A stretch of DNA of 64,000 nt from Erythroxylum novogranatense (lineage: Eukaryota; Streptophyta; Magnoliopsida; Malpighiales; Erythroxylaceae), in contig CM057233.1 of the NCBI GenBank assembly GCA_029891385.1, positions 11,039,460 to 11,103,459 on the forward strand, in the 5' to 3' direction. The translations under genes were made by a program, and so were the position numbers. Position 1 is the first letter of the stretch; each line of letters begins with the position of its first letter. This document shows, piece by piece, positions 60,266 to 64,000 of this stretch. The notes under the pieces were generated by a model. That model worked only from the letters and a program-made list of their open reading frames with translations. It did no database searches and was not told the DNA's origin.

Positions 60266-61483
60266 TTGGTTCTGCCGAATTCTGGCTGAACTGGTTATTG
60301 CCATTCTGATCCATGTCTCTGATGTCTGTTGAAGCGATCTTGGTGAAAAAGTCTCCTGCAAAACAAAGGGAAGGCACGTCGGGGTGAAATCGATTTGCCC
60401 TCCGGCGCTCAAGTAAGTCTTTGGTGGAGGTAAGGTTAATCTGATCGAGAAAACAACTAGGTTATGATCTTGTACCTTGGTTATGAGAGAATAATACCTT
60501 ATATCGTTTTCCTGCTAGGTTTTGGGTCTTTACGTTTCTTACGTACGTGCATGGGAGATTTTCCTATGCTAATGGGCTGTGGATATATAGATTAGACCCA
60601 GATTAAGCCATGGTTGTGAGATTGATCGATCGGCCCGTAATATTGGACTTGGGCCCAATATTGCCGACCCAACCATAAGCCCCCTACTCCTCGAGTGCGG
60701 CGAAGAGAAGGGTGAAGGATGCGTTGTTATAGTTAAATCGATTCGCCCGTAACATGTGAAGCAGGACGGCTGCGATGTGGCCGATCGGTCGAGCATTGGC
60801 TTTATAGCTCGGTATAGGACAGCTCAGGTAATTTCATTTGGTGGTCTTGACTTCTTTGGGTATAGCTTCGTTCGTATTGGCCGACTCGTTGTACCGAACT
60901 GGTTGTTTTGGGATTGATTGGTTGAGGGTCCCTCTACTGATCGGTTTCACCGTTTATTGCGTGACAACCGGTGCTATAGCATGTCTGACAGTCATCATTG
61001 GCAGACGCTTGGACCTGCGTGAAATACTTATTCATCTGACGGTTCGTGATCTCGGCGATATGCTCGAATCCGAAGCGTATAAATCTTTAACCGTTCTTGC
61101 TCTTTGTCCCGTCGCCCTTCAACTGTCGCGCCCTCAAATTTTGAATAACCCGAACTCCTGCGGCTTAGATCATGTTGCGTGTCCGAAAGCCTGGCTCGGA
61201 TTTTCTCCACGTCGTGGTCCGATTGGGTCACTTTGGAGCGCTCCTTCTCCCGTCCTTCTATAAATACCCATGCTCGACGAGTTGTGAGTTTCTGCCTTTT
61301 GCTTTCGTTTTCTTGCCTACATTTTGCCTTCGCCTGTTCCTTGTTCGCGATTGCCAGAAACTTCCTTATACTCCACCGTCCGATTTTCTGTATCAATCTC
61401 CGATTAGGTACGTCCTTTTCTTCATTCCTCTTCTTTTCATGTCATTTGGTAGTTACGGGAGTATGGTCGGAGTAGCGGAGGAG
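60266..61483 (+). mobile_element. LTR-like promoter region of a GC-richer element
   Basis: 1.2 kb containing CTGCAAAACAAAGGGAAG and CCTCCGGCGCTCAAGTAAGT, phrases I associate with LTRs of plant Tat-like or related non-autonomous gypsy elements. A TATA box at 61,259 follows, then a pyrimidine-rich leader. The 141- and 148-residue frames overlapping here run through the leader and are not credited. The exact left boundary is unknown. Confidence 0.45.
61259..61266 (+). promoter_or_regulatory. TATA box
   Basis: TATAAATA in CTTCTATAAATACCC, about 225 bp before the first ATG of the transposon-like gene. Confidence 0.6.
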
Positions 61484-63600
61484 ATGGCGATGAGAGAGAG
61501 GAAAGACGGTTTAGTTGTGGAGGTACCGCCAAGCGCATCGTCAATGACCTATGGGGAGTTGAACAGGTTGGCCATTAAATTTAACATCCTTAAATCGTGG
61601 AGGCCCGATTGGCCTTGAAAATGGCGGATTCACAAGAACTTGGTGGAGTGCGTCGCCGTCTCCGCAGATTTTTACGATTGGCGGCATGAGGCTTCCATAC
61701 GCCCGGTCATTGACAAGGTGTGCTCTATGTTTGGGATGTTGCCGAGTGAGATACCTCAAATAGTTGGAGGTTTATAAATGGATTGGCATTCTTTGTGCCA
61801 CCAGTTGACCATCCGGCCTCTGTCGACGTCTGCGTCACTTCCTCGAGATGAGCCATAGTCAGAGCTCAGGCGGGAATCCCATTTTGCAATATAGAGGCGC
61901 TTCGGTATCGTCTGCCGGACGCCCTCAAAGATCTCTTCTTGGCGAACCAAGTACTTTTTCGTAAAGCCCCAGAGTGTTCCTCGAGTGTCGAGTGGAGGTA
62001 TCCTCTGGCCGAGAAGTGGAATGACGCGTCGACCACATCCCTCGATAGAGATGAGTTGGAGGTGATTGGTGCATCAAGGGCTCGGCGGATACAACCGCTC
62101 GTCTCATTCGAGGATACCCCAGAGGGGCCGGCTACTTCTTTCCTCGCCGATCCCCACCTCAGACACGGGCTAAAGGAGGAAACCGCCTCGGCGGTTGACT
62201 CCTTGTGATGGACTTAATTGTTGGACTTTGGTGAGCTAGTTTTATTTTCTAACTTCGATTTTTCGTTGTGCAGCTATGGTGAGGATGGGAGGTGCCCACC
62301 CGAGCTTCTACGTCGAGGAAGGAGGCTTCCGGAAGGTGAGCGAGGGTAATGATTCGTCCATGAGGTTGGTCTCCTTGGTAGTGTCGCGGATGTTTCCCTG
62401 TGGAGGACCTTCTGTTGCGTCCGAGCCATTGCCGATTAATGACAAATGGATGCTGGGACGAGCAAATTCAGCGGAGGAGGAGGAGGACGCGGGTCCTCCT
62501 CTTAAGAGGAAGAAGTTAGTGCGGTTGGGTGACCTATCTTCCCTTGCAAAGTGAGGCCGGGCATGTAAGGAAGAGAGGAAGGGAAAGCAAAATCTCAAGC
62601 TAGGCGGTGGGAGCTTGCCACAGAAATTGTCGAGGATGCCACGCTTGGGGATCTCGAGGTGGCCCGCTATCTTGCCGAGAGGTCACTCCCGTGGAGGGCG
62701 GCTCATGGAAAAGAAGGGTAGCGTGGAGCTGGGATCTCGGCTTGTTCGTGTCGGCATCGCGGCTCTGACGATGTCCTTTCTGCCGTCTTTGCGGTAATTG
62801 GAGACTCTGGATCGAAGTCCGGGATCTCCATGTTCAAATGAAGGATTTGAAGGACGAGCTGTATGCATTGTAAAGGAGGAAGGATCTCCTCAGGCAAAGA
62901 ATATGTCCTTGAAAGAGGAAAAGAAGGTCTTGGTGACTCGGTTGACCATGGTAGAGGGGAGAGAGGCGAGAAGAAAGGGAGGAGGTGGAGAGGATGGAGA
63001 GGGAGGTAGAGGTCGAAGGGTGGAGGAAGGCGGTGAGAGTGGGCGGGAGCTTAATAGGCGGCTCACTTTGGATTGCCGTTCATGGCGAGTAGGGACAAAG
63101 CCGAGAAAACCTTGGAGGAGGTGCGGCGATGCAAGTGGAGCAACGGTTGAAGCTATCAAGCGGTGGAAAAGGAGGTTCTTACGAGGAGAGTTTGGAGCTA
63201 CGCTGCGATATAGCCCTCAGCGGTCTTGAGGAAGGGTCACGAGCTCTATGCTCCCGAGGGGTCGATGTGCCCTCGTTCGAAGATTCGCCGAGCCCCTTAT
63301 TCCTGCGGCTCTCGGACTCTCTTTGGAGGAGATGGAGAAAGAGTTGAGGGGAGCCGAGAGCGTTCGGACGAGCAACTAGATCTCGGCTCGAGGGAGGAGG
63401 TCCCTTATGAAGATGTTCCTTGATTGCTCCCGGTTCCTGCTCCTATTGATTTGCTCTCGAAGATCTTTCTAATGAAGATACTCCGCTGATTGCTCCACGG
63501 GTCCCGCCTCGGTTTGGCTTCTCCTCCGTTTCTCAAGGTTCCCGGTATTCTCCCCACAATTGTAAAGCTCACTGGTCGGGCTTGTGACGGGGCGATTTTC
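61484..63600 (+). pseudogene. Frame-broken plant transposon gene (putative gypsy-type transposon protein-like) with coiled coil
   Basis: Reading across frames gives MAMRERKDGLVVEVPP at 61,484, a GGMRLPYARSL-like stretch at about 61,685-61,720, RFINGLAFFVPPVDHPASVD (61,770-61,830), EMSHSQSSGGNPILQYRG (61,848-61,905), then FLANQVLFRK...WRYPLAEKWNDA (61,936-62,028). This order resembles the N-terminal domain of plant 'putative gypsy type transposon' proteins (PF04195-like). TTTTCGTTGTGCAG at about 62,261-62,274 looks like a splice acceptor after a short intron from about 62,208. The next part has GGAHPSFYVEEGGFRKVSEG and an acidic-then-basic tract (62,480-62,550), then charged, coiled-coil-like segments (about 62,820-63,230). 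At least six frame changes are needed, so it is broken or carries sequence errors. Confidence 0.5.
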
Positions 63601-63742
63601 TTCAATGTGATCTTTGCTTCTTTTTAACTTGTCTTTTTAGTATTCTTGCTTTTTATACTTGGAGAATTTCGATGAAGTTACTCGTAGCCGACCGGCCGAA
63701 AGCAAGTTAGGTCATGTCGACCGATCGACCATGATCGATCGT
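63601..63742 (+). other. Spacer between the broken gene and the right-edge tandem repeats
   Basis: About 140 bp, T-rich then CCGACCGGCCGAAAG- and CCGATCGACC-containing sequence. The latter words foreshadow the tandem repeat. Confidence 0.45.
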
Positions 63743-64000
63743 CGTCTCGAGAGTTGTCTTGTCGATCTAATAGCGATAAGTGAGGCGATTGATGGTTCGA
63801 AGTCTCGTTTTAGGCGACCGGCCGACGATGAGTCGGTCTATGGAGAGCGCCGAGCGAGGTCGAGGATCTTGTTCTAGCGACTGTCGAATGAGGTCGATCT
63901 ATGGATATCTGAGCCAAAGTGATGGCATCCTGGGATCTCGTCTGGCGACCGATCGACCGAGGTCGATCTAAGGAGATCCGAGCCATAGTGATGGCGTCGA
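63743..64000 (+). repeat. Tandem repeat of about 60-80 bp at the right edge
   Basis: At least four diverged units of GAGGTCGATCTATGGAGATC(C/T)GAGCC...GGCGACCG(A/G)(C/T)CGACC. The last two starts are at 63,890 and 63,959 (69 bp apart). The array runs out of the window. ORFs in it are a by-product of the repeat. Confidence 0.65.

Noticed and set aside
60838..61263. 141-residue hydrophobic ORF as a membrane protein gene
   Set aside because: It runs through the LTR-like promoter region up to the TATA box, has no family motif, and overlaps another frame of equal length.

Overview
This window is repeat-rich plant nuclear DNA, most likely from a eudicot. I see no intact host gene. Almost everything is LTR retrotransposon sequence: Ty1/copia and Ty3/gypsy protein relics, primer-binding sites matching plant initiator-Met tRNA, polypurine tracts, 5-bp target duplications and very long LTRs. 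The only recognisable host coding sequence is a short leucine-rich-repeat (LRR) relic with plant-type 72-bp exon structure at 41,986-42,483. No rRNA, tRNA, CRISPR array or bacterial-type operon was seen.

Left two thirds (1-41.6 kb) is a set of nested insertions whose target duplications I could locate. The oldest layer is a minus-strand Ty3/gypsy element: probable LTR at 5,217-5,659 plus 37,072-39,381, and broken pol at 39,382-41,555. A plus-strand copia element (copia-1, 5,660-37,066, 2.1-kb LTRs, duplication CACAT) lies in that LTR. Inside copia-1 pol sits a minus-strand, gene-less Athila-like gypsy derivative (11,287-33,104, duplication TCATG), arranged as three ~2.0-kb LTRs alternating with two ~1.95-kb internal regions. 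Inside its leftmost LTR is a gene-less LARD-type element (LARD-2, 12,753-24,663) with 4.28-kb LTRs around a 3.35-kb non-coding core. A second copy of that family (LARD-1) is at 558-5,216, cut at 557 by the LTR edge of another minus-strand element.

The right part (41.6-64 kb) holds a probable DNA-transposon end, the LRR relic, and a decayed copia element (copia-2, about 42.8-58.77 kb). Copia-2 reverse transcriptase is split by a near-complete SIRE/Maximus-type copia element (copia-3, 47,693-57,046, duplication AATTA). Copia-3 keeps gag, pol and a third, envelope-like-position ORF with a coiled-coil tail. Copia-2 then runs into a diverged LARD-family LTR (58,768 to about 60,265). The last 3.7 kb is GC-richer: an LTR-like promoter region, a frame-broken gene resembling plant 'putative gypsy-type transposon' proteins, and short tandem repeats at the right edge.

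The elements do not form a pathway. They interact as donors and hosts: the gene-less elements keep only the cis signals (LTR, primer-binding site, polypurine tract) and would need proteins from autonomous gypsy relatives. The points most worth following are the CG-rich palindromic block in the LARD LTRs, the triple-LTR element, palindrome arrays in two unrelated LTR families, and the pattern of C-to-T/G-to-A stop codons.
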